Below, one piece after another: positions 1 to 5,849 of a stretch of 9,623 bases of DNA (its first letter is position 1; every line of letters starts with the position of its first letter). A program made the translations under genes and the position numbers. The notes under the pieces are model-generated. The model saw nothing but the letters and a program-made list of their open reading frames with translations. It was not told the DNA's origin and did no database searches. This DNA comes from JBAPRR01 sp049281195. Lineage in GTDB: Bacteria; Actinomycetota; Acidimicrobiia; Acidimicrobiales; CAVXTF01. The stretch lies in contig JBAPRR010000276.1 of NCBI GenBank assembly GCA_049281195.1, positions 1-9,623 of the forward strand. Reading direction: 5' to 3'.

Positions 1-525
1 GGCCACGGTCTCGATGATCTCGACCTTGAAGGGTTGGTCGCTGAACAGGGCAAGACCGGACAGCCTGTCGTGCTCTTCGCGATCGAACGGCTGGTCCTCT
101 CGGATGATCGAGCGCATCTCCTCGTCGATGCGATCCAGGTCCTGATCGCTGAAATGCGCGCCCCCCGGCAGCTCGAAGTCGTAGTAGAAACCGCCTTCGA
201 TCACCGGACCGATGGCGTAGTGCGCGCCGGGCCATAGGCGCGACACCGCCTGCGCCATGACGTGGGCCGTCGAGTGACGAAGCACCGCGCGGCCGGGTTC
301 GCTCGACGCCTTGACCGCCTCGATGGTCGAATCGGGCTTCAGCTCCGCATCGAGGTCCATGATCACGCCGTCGACGAATGCGGCCACGATCGAGTCTTTG
401 GCGTTCTTCTGTCCCTTGAACGCCCGGCTCCCGAGCGCGTCGGCGACCGTCGAGCCCGTGGGAACCTCGACCAGGCCTTTGCCCGAGATCTCTACGTTCA
501 TCGATTCGCCGTTTGCGCTGGTCAC
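1..525 (-). CDS. thrS: Threonyl-tRNA synthetase, N-terminal fragment (runs off the left edge)
   Basis: Charges tRNA-Thr with threonine in the cytoplasm. Only the first 175 codons are present; the family is usually about 640-690 residues, so the catalytic and anticodon-binding domains lie outside the window. Residues about 8-70 fit the N-terminal TGS domain (VEVPTGSTVADAL). The editing domain follows, with the HxxxH motif in RHSTAHVMAQAV near residue 95 and then IGPVIEGGFYYDFELP, as in actinobacterial ThrRS. The start chosen is GTG at 525-523, because AGGA lies 8 nt upstream (537-534). An in-frame ATG at 501-499 is the alternative, but it has only a weak ribosome site. The gene lies downstream of npdG-mshC on the same strand after an 81-bp gap, so it may be read from its own promoter, by read-through, or both. 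The identity is secure; the start is less so. Confidence 0.93.
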   Translation of the reverse strand, partial: MTSANGESMNVEISGKGLVEVPTGSTVADALGSRAFKGQKNAKDSIVAAFVDGVIMDLDAELKPDSTIEAVKASSEPGRAVLRHSTAHVMAQAVSRLWPGAHYAIGPVIEGGFYYDFELPGGAHFSDQDLDRIDEEMRSIIREDQPFDREEHDRLSGLALFSDQPFKVEIIETVA

Positions 526-606
526 GTCCGTCGTCCTGTTCTAGGTGTGATGGGCTCGAATGCGGCCCGATGTCAGTTGTATCCGGATATCAGTTGTATC
601 CGGAGG
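526..606 (-). promoter_or_regulatory. Leader/intergenic region upstream of thrS
   Basis: This 81-bp gap between the mshC stop and the thrS start must hold any thrS-specific promoter and leader. It contains a 17-bp direct repeat (573-604) with the 10-bp palindrome TATCCGGATA at 580-589, and a ribosome site AGGA at 537-534. I see no convincing -35/-10 pair. The gap is too short for a canonical T-box leader, and no T-box sequence is visible. Confidence 0.35.
573..604. repeat. Two-copy 17-bp tandem repeat upstream of thrS
   Basis: TCAGTTGTATCCGGA occurs at 573-587 and again, identically, at 590-604, a period of 17 bp with TA between the copies. The first junction makes the perfect palindrome TATCCGGATA (580-589). 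GGATA (585-589) can also pair with TATCC (597-601) across a 7-nt loop. It lies just past the mshC stop codon. It could be a paired operator, a small RNA structure, or a recent slippage duplication; the sequence does not decide. Confidence 0.8.
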
Positions 607-1755
607 TCACTCAGAGAGTGGCACACCGAGAAGGGCAGCCGATGCAACCAGGTCACCGGCATCGGCAAGGCTCGGGACCGAGGCCGCCTCGTCGATGAGA
701 GCGATCGCTCCCGGGGTGTCGAGGTCGTCGTCGAGGCGAGCCCTGACGTCTTCGAGAAGGGTGGCACCTGACCCTGTGCCTTTATCGGCTGCGGCCTTCC
801 AACTCTCGAATCGGACAGTGGCCCGGTCAATCTCGGTGTCGTACCACTCCCAGTCGTGGCGGTAGTGGTGCGAGAGAAGTGCCAGACGCACCACCTCGGG
901 CTCGCATCTCTTCAACAGCTCCTCGACGAACACCAGGTTCCCGAGAGACTTTGACATCTTCTCCCCGTCCAGGCCGACCATTCCGGTGTGCATCCAGTAG
1001 CGGGCGAGGGTCACTCCGGTCACCGCTTCGGACTGCGCCGCCTCACATTCGTGGTGCGGGAAGATGAGGTCACTCCCCCCGCCGTGGATGTCGATGGTCC
1101 GCCCGAGCTCGCGCAGGCACAGTGCGGAGCACTCCACGTGCCAGCCGGGGCGTCCCGGGCCCCATCGCGACTGCCATGAAGGCTCGTCGGTGGCAGACGG
1201 CTGCCACAGCACGAAGTCGAGAGGGTTCCGTTTGTTCGGGTCATCGGGATTCCCTCCTCGCTCGCGTGCGAATGCCATCATCTGGTCGCGGTCGAGATGG
1301 CTCACCTGACCGAACCTGCCGAATCGCGAGATGTCGAAGTAGACGGATCCGCCTGCTCTGTAGGCGTGTCCCGACTCCAAAACGGAGTCGATGAGAGTCA
1401 GTATTTCGGGGATCGCAGACGTCGCACGGGGCTCTGACGCGGCCGGAGTCAATCCGAGAGCGGACATGGACCCGTCAAAGCGGGCCAGTTCCTCAGCTGC
1501 CAGGTCGAGATAGTGCACGCCTAGCTCACGAGCTTTGCGCAAGATGTCGTCGTCCACGTCGGTGACGTTTCGAACCAGCTGCGTCTCGTGGCCGAGATCG
1601 CGCAGGCGCCGTTGAAGCACATCGAACGCCAGATAGGTGGCGGCGTGCCCGAGATGTGCCGCGTCGTAGGGCGTGATGCCGCATGTGTAGATGGTCACCA
1701 GGTGCTCAGCCTCGAACTCGACGACCTCACGCCGCGCGGTGTCGTAGATGCGCAT
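607..1755 (-). CDS. mshC: L-cysteine:1D-myo-inosityl 2-amino-2-deoxy-alpha-D-glucopyranoside ligase (mycothiol synthesis)
   Basis: MshC uses ATP to join cysteine to GlcN-inositol, the step before acetylation by MshD, giving mycothiol, the main low-molecular-weight thiol of actinobacteria. It derives from cysteinyl-tRNA synthetase. The 382-residue product has CGITPYDAAHLGHA (25-38; the HLGH is the HIGH-type nucleotide motif) and KMSKS (267-271). C25, C209 (WHVEC) and H234 (FPHHE) occupy the zinc-site positions of the family. MshC rather than CysRS is favoured by CGITPYD (CysRS has CGPTVYD), by ERGGNPDDPNKRNPLDFVLW near 165-184, and by a short C-terminus without room for the CysRS anticodon-binding domain. 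The start is ATG 1755, with AGGA 5 nt upstream inside the end of npdG. Stop and start overlap as TGATG, so the two genes are probably translationally coupled. A divergent CysRS paralogue remains a minor alternative. Confidence 0.86.
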   Translation of the reverse strand: MRIYDTARREVVEFEAEHLVTIYTCGITPYDAAHLGHAATYLAFDVLQRRLRDLGHETQLVRNVTDVDDDILRKARELGVHYLDLAAEELARFDGSMSALGLTPAASEPRATSAIPEILTLIDSVLESGHAYRAGGSVYFDISRFGRFGQVSHLDRDQMMAFARERGGNPDDPNKRNPLDFVLWQPSATDEPSWQSRWGPGRPGWHVECSALCLRELGRTIDIHGGGSDLIFPHHECEAAQSEAVTGVTLARYWMHTGMVGLDGEKMSKSLGNLVFVEELLKRCEPEVVRLALLSHHYRHDWEWYDTEIDRATVRFESWKAAADKGTGSGATLLEDVRARLDDDLDTPGAIALIDEAASVPSLADAGDLVASAALLGVPLSE

Positions 1756-2405
1756 CACAGTCCTGCGATCTTCAGCGTCGTGTGCGCCTTGTTCTTGATG
1801 TTCAAAGTGACGAGCACGGCGGTGAACGCTTCGATCGTCGCCGCGGAGGCGAGGCTGCCCGCGTAGAAGGCGCGCAGCCCGTCGATCTTCACGATGAGCT
1901 CTATCGCCTCCTTCCCCACCTCCGGATCGTCTGCGCACACGAGCACGTCCGAGTCGAGGTGGCCATCCAGGTCAGAGAGCGCAGAAGCTGGAAGATGGTG
2001 TCCGGCCGCGGCCACACGGGATCGGGGAAGGGTGGCCTGAACCAAGGCGGCCACAGAACCCCGAGGGGGTACCACAGCCTGGAACTCACGTCCGATCTTC
2101 ATCAGAGCGTTACCGACCGAGATCACGAGGCGGCCTTCCAACTCGTCTCTCAGTGCCGAGATCGTCTCCACCGCCGATTCCCACGGGGTGGCGACAAAGA
2201 CGATGTCCGCCATGCCCGCGTCGCTGTTGGCAGACCCGCGGATGTCGAGGTCGCGTCCGGGCCACTTTGCGAGAAGTTCACCCACCACCTGCTCGGCGCG
2301 CGCGGCCTCGCGAGAGCCGATCACGACCGACTCCCCCACCGCGGCGAGCCGCAAAGCGAGCCCGGAGCCCAACGGGCCAGTACCTCCGATGATCCCGACC
2401 ACCAT
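1755..2405 (-). CDS. npdG: F420-dependent NADP oxidoreductase (NADPH-dependent F420 reductase)
   Basis: Transfers hydride between NADPH and the deazaflavin cofactor F420, supplying or consuming F420H2 in the cytoplasm. The 216-residue product is close to the family length (archaeal Fno is about 212). A Rossmann nucleotide-binding loop opens the protein, GIIGGTGPLGSGLALRLA (4-21), followed by IGSR (29-32), a serine-arginine pair placed to bind the NADP 2'-phosphate. ATPWE (72-76) and the C-terminal VCADD...IDGLRAFYAGSLASA (157-188) match the Fno pattern of a cofactor-facing C-terminal part. The start chosen is ATG 2405, because AAGGTGGAG sits just upstream and the Rossmann strand begins at once; a GTG at 2423 would add six residues. 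It is the first gene of the npdG-mshC pair. The family resembles NADP-binding oxidoreductases of other function, so the exact electron partner is inferred. Confidence 0.85.
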   Translation of the reverse strand: MVVGIIGGTGPLGSGLALRLAAVGESVVIGSREAARAEQVVGELLAKWPGRDLDIRGSANSDAGMADIVFVATPWESAVETISALRDELEGRLVISVGNALMKIGREFQAVVPPRGSVAALVQATLPRSRVAAAGHHLPASALSDLDGHLDSDVLVCADDPEVGKEAIELIVKIDGLRAFYAGSLASAATIEAFTAVLVTLNIKNKAHTTLKIAGL

Positions 2406-2442
2406 CAATCTCCACCTTTGCACATGCGCGCGTATGGCCCGA

Positions 2443-2448
2443 TAGCGT
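2443..2448 (+). promoter_or_regulatory. Possible -10 element for a leaderless fabI transcript
   Basis: TAGCGT fits the loose actinobacterial TANNNT -10 pattern and lies 8 nt before the fabI ATG at 2457. No convincing ribosome-binding site precedes that ATG (GCGTCCGCCGTC), which suits a transcript starting at or near the start codon. No clear -35 was found. The match is short and could arise by chance. Confidence 0.25.
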
Positions 2449-2456
2449 CCGCCGTC

Positions 2457-3230
2457 ATGGGCATACTCGATGGTAAGCGCATCCTGGTCACCGGCGTCCT
2501 CACGGACGCGTCGCTGGCGTTCGCGACCGCCAAGCTTGCACAGGAACAGGGCGCCGAGATCGTCCTTTCCGGCGCAGGGAGAGGTTTGTCACTGACGCGC
2601 CGCACGGCGAGAAAGCTCCCCTCGGAACCCGACGTCCTCGAGATCGACGTGTCCAACCCCGAACAGCTCGGTGCGGCGGCACAGGATCTGCAAGAGCGCT
2701 GGGGAAGAGTCGACGGGATCCTCCACGCCATCGGCTTCGCCCCGGAGAGCTGCCTGGGCGGCGATATTTTCAAGGCCGAGTGGGACGACGTGTCTGTCGC
2801 CCTGCACGTTTCCGCCTACTCCCTCAAGGCGCTTGTTTCGGCATTCCGGCCTCTGCTCGTGAATGCCGGGGGAGCTTCTGTGGTCGGCCTGGACTTCGAC
2901 GCCACGGTGGCGTGGCCGGCATACGACTGGATGGGGGTGGCGAAGGCGGCGCTCGAGTCCCTCACCCGCTATCTGGCGCGTGACCTCGGTCCACAGAAGG
3001 TGCGGGTGAACCTGGTCGCGGCGGGACCGGTGAGGACGATTGCGGCAAAGTCCATCTCGGGTTTTGCCGCGTTCGAGGACACATGGGCGCAACGGGCACC
3101 GCTCGGCTGGGACGTGCACGATGGGACATCGGTGGCAAAGGCGTGCGTCGCGCTTCTTTCCGACTGGTTCCCGATGACCACTGGGGAGATGGTGCACGTG
3201 GACGGCGGCGTCCATGCCGTCGGCGCTTAA
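2457..3230 (+). CDS. fabI: Enoyl-[acyl-carrier-protein] reductase (NADH), FabI/InhA type
   Basis: Reduces the trans-2 double bond of enoyl-ACP, the last step of each round of type II fatty acid elongation. The 257-residue product is a short-chain dehydrogenase fold with the cofactor loop TGVLTDASLAFATAKLAQEQG (12-32). The catalytic pair is Y156 and K163 (YDWMGVAK), and an InhA-like phenylalanine is at 147 in VGLDFD. RVNLVAAGPVRT (183-194), QRAPLGW (212-218) and the C-terminal TGEMVHVDGG (242-251) are all InhA-like. It differs from mycobacterial InhA (269 residues) in a shorter segment between VRT and QRAP, close to the length in E. coli FabI. ATG 2457 is chosen because InhA also starts a few residues before LDGKRILVTG; an in-frame ATG at 2424 would add 11 residues. 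It diverges from npdG across 51 bp and ends 3 nt from the convergent methyltransferase gene. Confidence 0.93.
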   Translation: MGILDGKRILVTGVLTDASLAFATAKLAQEQGAEIVLSGAGRGLSLTRRTARKLPSEPDVLEIDVSNPEQLGAAAQDLQERWGRVDGILHAIGFAPESCLGGDIFKAEWDDVSVALHVSAYSLKALVSAFRPLLVNAGGASVVGLDFDATVAWPAYDWMGVAKAALESLTRYLARDLGPQKVRVNLVAAGPVRTIAAKSISGFAAFEDTWAQRAPLGWDVHDGTSVAKACVALLSDWFPMTTGEMVHVDGGVHAVGA

Positions 3231-3233
3231 GGC

Positions 3234-3854
3234 TCAGAGCCTCCCGAACATCACGAGGAACCCGGCCTTGCCGAGTGGAACGTTCTTCTCGACCTGCATG
3301 CCGCAGCCGGCCGCCAGTTCGTTCAACCGGTCGATGGTGTATCCGTGGACATGAACGCCGTGGGTCCCGTACCTGATCTTGCGCAGTTCAACGCGCAGTC
3401 CGGGAGCGGGGAAAGAGCCGATTACGTGCGGTGCGGCCTTTCCCATCCTTTTCAACAGGTCACCCGGCTCGTCGACGTAGTCGTAGACACCGAGCGCTAC
3501 GGCAGCGTCGTAGGCGTCGACTTCTTCGATCTGCTCCCATCCCCTCTGCTCGACCACGATCAGTTCGGGGTATTGCGCGGCAGCCTGTTTTGCGAGGGCG
3601 ATCATTCCTGTGGCCGGGTCTATCCCGGTCACCTTCACGCCTTTCTGCCCTAAGGGCTCGAAGAGCGGACCGCTGCCGCATCCGACGTCGAGGACGGACT
3701 TGGCGCCGAGCGACGCGACCATGTCGACGGCACCTCGAAGCCTGTCGAACATCGGCCCCCGGCCCAACACGCGCGAGACCGACTCGCTTCTGTAGAAGGC
3801 GTTGAAACGCGATGCCCGCTTGTGGAAGTAGGTACGAAAGTCAGCTTGCGGCAC
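3234..3854 (-). CDS. Class I SAM-dependent methyltransferase
   Basis: A 206-residue protein with a Rossmann-type SAM-binding core: motif I VLDVGCGSG (54-62), the acidic ribose-binding position D79 in VTGIDP, and a motif IV-like region DAAVALGVYDYVDEP (116-130) that lacks the DPPY of N-methylases. The class is like UbiE and other small-molecule O- or C-methylases, but the substrate cannot be read from sequence. No signal peptide or membrane segment is present. The start is GTG 3854, in the last codons of the deacetylase gene; the two genes overlap by 14 nt (3841-3854). A weak GCGAGA lies about 9 nt upstream, and coupling to the preceding gene probably helps initiation. It is the last gene of the glycosyltransferase-deacetylase-methyltransferase operon, so a sugar or glycolipid substrate is a reasonable inference and no more. 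Confidence 0.85.
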   Translation of the reverse strand: MPQADFRTYFHKRASRFNAFYRSESVSRVLGRGPMFDRLRGAVDMVASLGAKSVLDVGCGSGPLFEPLGQKGVKVTGIDPATGMIALAKQAAAQYPELIVVEQRGWEQIEEVDAYDAAVALGVYDYVDEPGDLLKRMGKAAPHVIGSFPAPGLRVELRKIRYGTHGVHVHGYTIDRLNELAAGCGMQVEKNVPLGKAGFLVMFGRL

Positions 3855-4584
3855 TTAGACAGGTCTCGCTTCCGAATCGGTGCGCCAGGCGCAGGAAGAT
3901 GGGTTCGATTCGCCCACGGGCGATCAGTTGACGGGCGACGGCAGACGACCGGATGGAACCGAGTCCCGGCGTCGTCCCGTCGAAGTCGTAGGAGTGGTAA
4001 TAGCAAACGGCGGTTCCGGGCGAATTCTTGATAGCTGTCGAAACCATTCGGTATGGAAGCGCACGCTGGTAGCTGCCACCTCCGACGTGCACACCGTGCC
4101 ACGACAGGATGGGGGCTTCCCTGACGGGAGAACCGGCCCCCAGATAGCTCGCGTCTGACACGTACTCGTACCCGGCTTCCGCCAGCTCGGTGCGGTACCT
4201 GGCCAGATCTCCGTGCGGAGGCAGATCGAAACGAGGGGACCGGAACCCCTTTACGGGGACCTGAAGCAGGTCCTCGAGCATGTTGCGTCCCCTGCGTAAC
4301 CACCCGACGAGATCATCGGCCGGCAGGCGCCCGTGGTCGGGTCCATGGGAGGCAATCTCGTGGCCGGCCTCTCCGAAAGCCGTGAGGGCCTTCTCCACCG
4401 TCTGAGCATGCCATCCCACGACGAAAAGCGTCACCTTCGGAGACGTGGGTTGTTGCCCGAGCTTGTCGACGAGATCCGCCAGGCGGTCGACGATCCCGGG
4501 CGGCCTTTCCAGGTCTTCTCCGAGGACCGACATGCCCTCGTAAAAGTCCTCCACGTCGATGGTCATGCTGAGCTTCTGCGTCAC
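3841..4584 (-). CDS. Polysaccharide deacetylase family protein (NodB-like, CE4)
   Basis: Members of this family remove N- or O-acetyl groups from sugars using a metal ion. The 247-residue protein has the three expected motifs: TIDVED (8-13) with metal/base aspartates, SHGPDH (79-84) with the H80/H84 metal pair, and FRSPRF (114-119). A histidine in CYYHSYDFD (194-202) may be the late active-site residue. The HEIASHGPDH wording, the LEDLLQVPVKGFRSP stretch and the GGGSYQRALPYR segment (168-179) resemble deacetylases of the XrtA/DUF3473 type found in exopolysaccharide loci. No signal peptide or membrane helix precedes the catalytic domain, so it should act in the cytoplasm, unlike peptidoglycan deacetylases. 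The start is GTG 4584, which overlaps the upstream stop as GTGA and has GGGGAG 7 nt before it. Family assignment is firm; substrate is unknown. Confidence 0.88.
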   Translation of the reverse strand: MTQKLSMTIDVEDFYEGMSVLGEDLERPPGIVDRLADLVDKLGQQPTSPKVTLFVVGWHAQTVEKALTAFGEAGHEIASHGPDHGRLPADDLVGWLRRGRNMLEDLLQVPVKGFRSPRFDLPPHGDLARYRTELAEAGYEYVSDASYLGAGSPVREAPILSWHGVHVGGGSYQRALPYRMVSTAIKNSPGTAVCYYHSYDFDGTTPGLGSIRSSAVARQLIARGRIEPIFLRLAHRFGSETCLSAAS

Positions 4585-5702
4585 CTGCCCGCTCCCCTCG
4601 AGAACCCGGCGTACAAGGAGCGGAGGCGGTCGATGACCCTGTCCTCGCTGAACAGGTCCACTACCCGCTCCCTGCACATATCTCCAAGCTTTACCCGCCG
4701 CTCGGGGTCCTCCAGCAGATCGGTCACGATCTGCGTCAGCGCCCGTACGTCGCCCCTGGGCGCGAGGAGCCCCGTGGCCGGGTCGATCACCTCGCGGACC
4801 CCCCTCACGTCGTAGGCCACCACAGGGCGGCCGGTCGCCGCGGCCTCCATGGCCACCCGCGGGATGCCCTCGCGGTAAGAAGGGAGCACGACTAGATCGG
4901 CGGCTGCCAGGTAAGGCCTCGGGTCGTCCACGGCCCCGATGAATGTGACGTCTGCCGAGGCTCTTTCGACCTCGTCCTTGGAGATGGCATCACTCTGGTC
5001 AGCCTCCGCTGGGCCGACGTGCACGAAACGCGCCTGGTTGGAGAGGTCGTGAGCCATCTGTAGGAAATCGGAGCAACCCTTCTCCTTCACGAGCCTGCTC
5101 ACCATGACCACTACCGGAACCTCCGGGTCGCCAGCGATGCGGGCCCCCTCGACCGATTCGAGGAATCTGTCGAGGATGACGCCGTTTCCCACGTACTGGA
5201 GCTTTCGACGCGGGCAGATACCTACGCGTGGCAGTACCTCCTCGTCCTCACGGCTCTGGACCAGGACGAGGTTGGCCCAGGAGCAGCACCACCTCTCGAA
5301 TATCCAACCTGCGATGTTCTGCTTCCGGTCGTTGTCGGAGAAGTACAGGGACCCGTGGATGGTGTAGACGGCCAAGGTCCCGGTCAGGCGGGCGGCGGGA
5401 AGCCCGAGCAGAGAAGCTTTGGGGGTATGGGTCTGAACGAAGTCGAACCGCCGCCTCCGGAACAGCCGCAGCAGCTTGAAGAATGCCGAGACGTCCGAGG
5501 CTGCGATCTCACGCCGCAGCGGAACCACTTCGACGTCGAGCCCGGCCGGGGCGTCGTCGAACTCGTCGCCGGTCACCACGCTCCACGAGATCTCGCTGAG
5601 TGAGCTCAGTTGATTGGCGAGCAGCAGACGGGCGGTCATCGAGGTGGTGACCACCCGGCAGCCATGGATGGGTGCCGGCCCTCCAGGGCTCGAAAGTGTC
5701 AA
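4581..5702 (-). CDS. Glycosyltransferase family 4 (GT-B fold)
   Basis: A 373-residue retaining glycosyltransferase, probably adding a sugar from a nucleotide donor to a lipid-linked or free glycan acceptor on the cytoplasmic face. The N-terminal acceptor domain includes VVTTSMTARLLLANQL (17-32) and FVQTHTPKASLLGLPAARL (88-106), typical of capsule and exopolysaccharide GT4 enzymes. The C-terminal donor domain has VSRLVKEKG (201-209) and the EX7E motif EGIPRVAME (278-286), followed by GRPVVAYDVRGVREVI. There is no membrane helix. The start is TTG 5702, supported by AGGGGGG 6 nt upstream; a GTG at codon 17 is an alternative, since many relatives begin near VVTTS, but it has no well-spaced ribosome site. 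It is the first gene of the minus-strand operon and overlaps the deacetylase gene by 4 nt. Donor and acceptor cannot be named. Confidence 0.9.
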   Translation of the reverse strand: MTLSSPGGPAPIHGCRVVTTSMTARLLLANQLSSLSEISWSVVTGDEFDDAPAGLDVEVVPLRREIAASDVSAFFKLLRLFRRRRFDFVQTHTPKASLLGLPAARLTGTLAVYTIHGSLYFSDNDRKQNIAGWIFERWCCSWANLVLVQSREDEEVLPRVGICPRRKLQYVGNGVILDRFLESVEGARIAGDPEVPVVVMVSRLVKEKGCSDFLQMAHDLSNQARFVHVGPAEADQSDAISKDEVERASADVTFIGAVDDPRPYLAAADLVVLPSYREGIPRVAMEAAATGRPVVAYDVRGVREVIDPATGLLAPRGDVRALTQIVTDLLEDPERRVKLGDMCRERVVDLFSEDRVIDRLRSLYAGFSRGAGR

Positions 5703-5849
5703 TCAATTCCCCCCTACAGGCCTTGGGCCCGCCTTGCGCTTGTCTGTTAGCGCACGTCGCGCCAGTTCTTATCGGCCGTCGGTGGAGATCGGCTCGTCTA
5801 TCCTACAGAGCGTGGGTGTGCAGGGACTAAGGGCACACGCACCGGAACC
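5703..5849. promoter_or_regulatory. Divergent intergenic region between the two glycan operons
   Basis: The largest non-coding gap of the window (147 bp) separates the glycosyltransferase operon (minus) from asnB (plus), so it must carry promoters for both. A possible pair of back-to-back -10 elements shares the same bases: TATCCT (5799-5804, plus) and TAGGAT (5805-5800, minus). No -35 at good spacing was found for either. Between the plus element and the asnB start, GTGTGC (5816-5821) and GCACAC (5833-5838) form a 6-bp inverted repeat with an 11-nt loop, ending 11 nt before the ATG. Confidence 0.4.
5709..5715 (-). promoter_or_regulatory. Ribosome-binding site deciding the TTG start of the glycosyltransferase
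   Basis: On the minus strand AGGGGGG (5715-5709) is followed by 6 nt, AATTGA, and then TTG at 5702-5700. The good spacing is the main reason for choosing the rare TTG start. An overlapping TTG at 5706 is in another frame and opens only a short shadow frame. Confidence 0.6.

Noticed and set aside
526..606. T-box riboswitch controlling thrS
   Set aside because: The gap is only 81 bp, no T-box sequence or terminator/antiterminator pair was found, and actinobacterial T-boxes are mainly a different type on ileS.
607..1755. Standard cysteinyl-tRNA synthetase
   Set aside because: The CGITPYD and ERGGNPDDPNKRNPLD wording and the missing anticodon-binding domain fit MshC better, though I keep some doubt.
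1683..2456. Long plus-strand open frame continuing upstream of fabI
   Set aside because: It is antisense to npdG and mshC, which have clear family motifs. The upstream translation is Arg/His-rich with no recognisable domain, and InhA homology begins only at 2457.
3231..3241. Short GGCT/AGCC inverted repeat between the convergent fabI and methyltransferase genes
   Set aside because: A 4-bp stem with a 3-nt loop and no T-run is too weak to call a terminator.
3650..4303. Minus-strand open frame of 217 codons in another frame of the deacetylase and methyltransferase genes
   Set aside because: It overlaps two genes with catalytic motifs and reads as a basic, serine/arginine-rich shadow.
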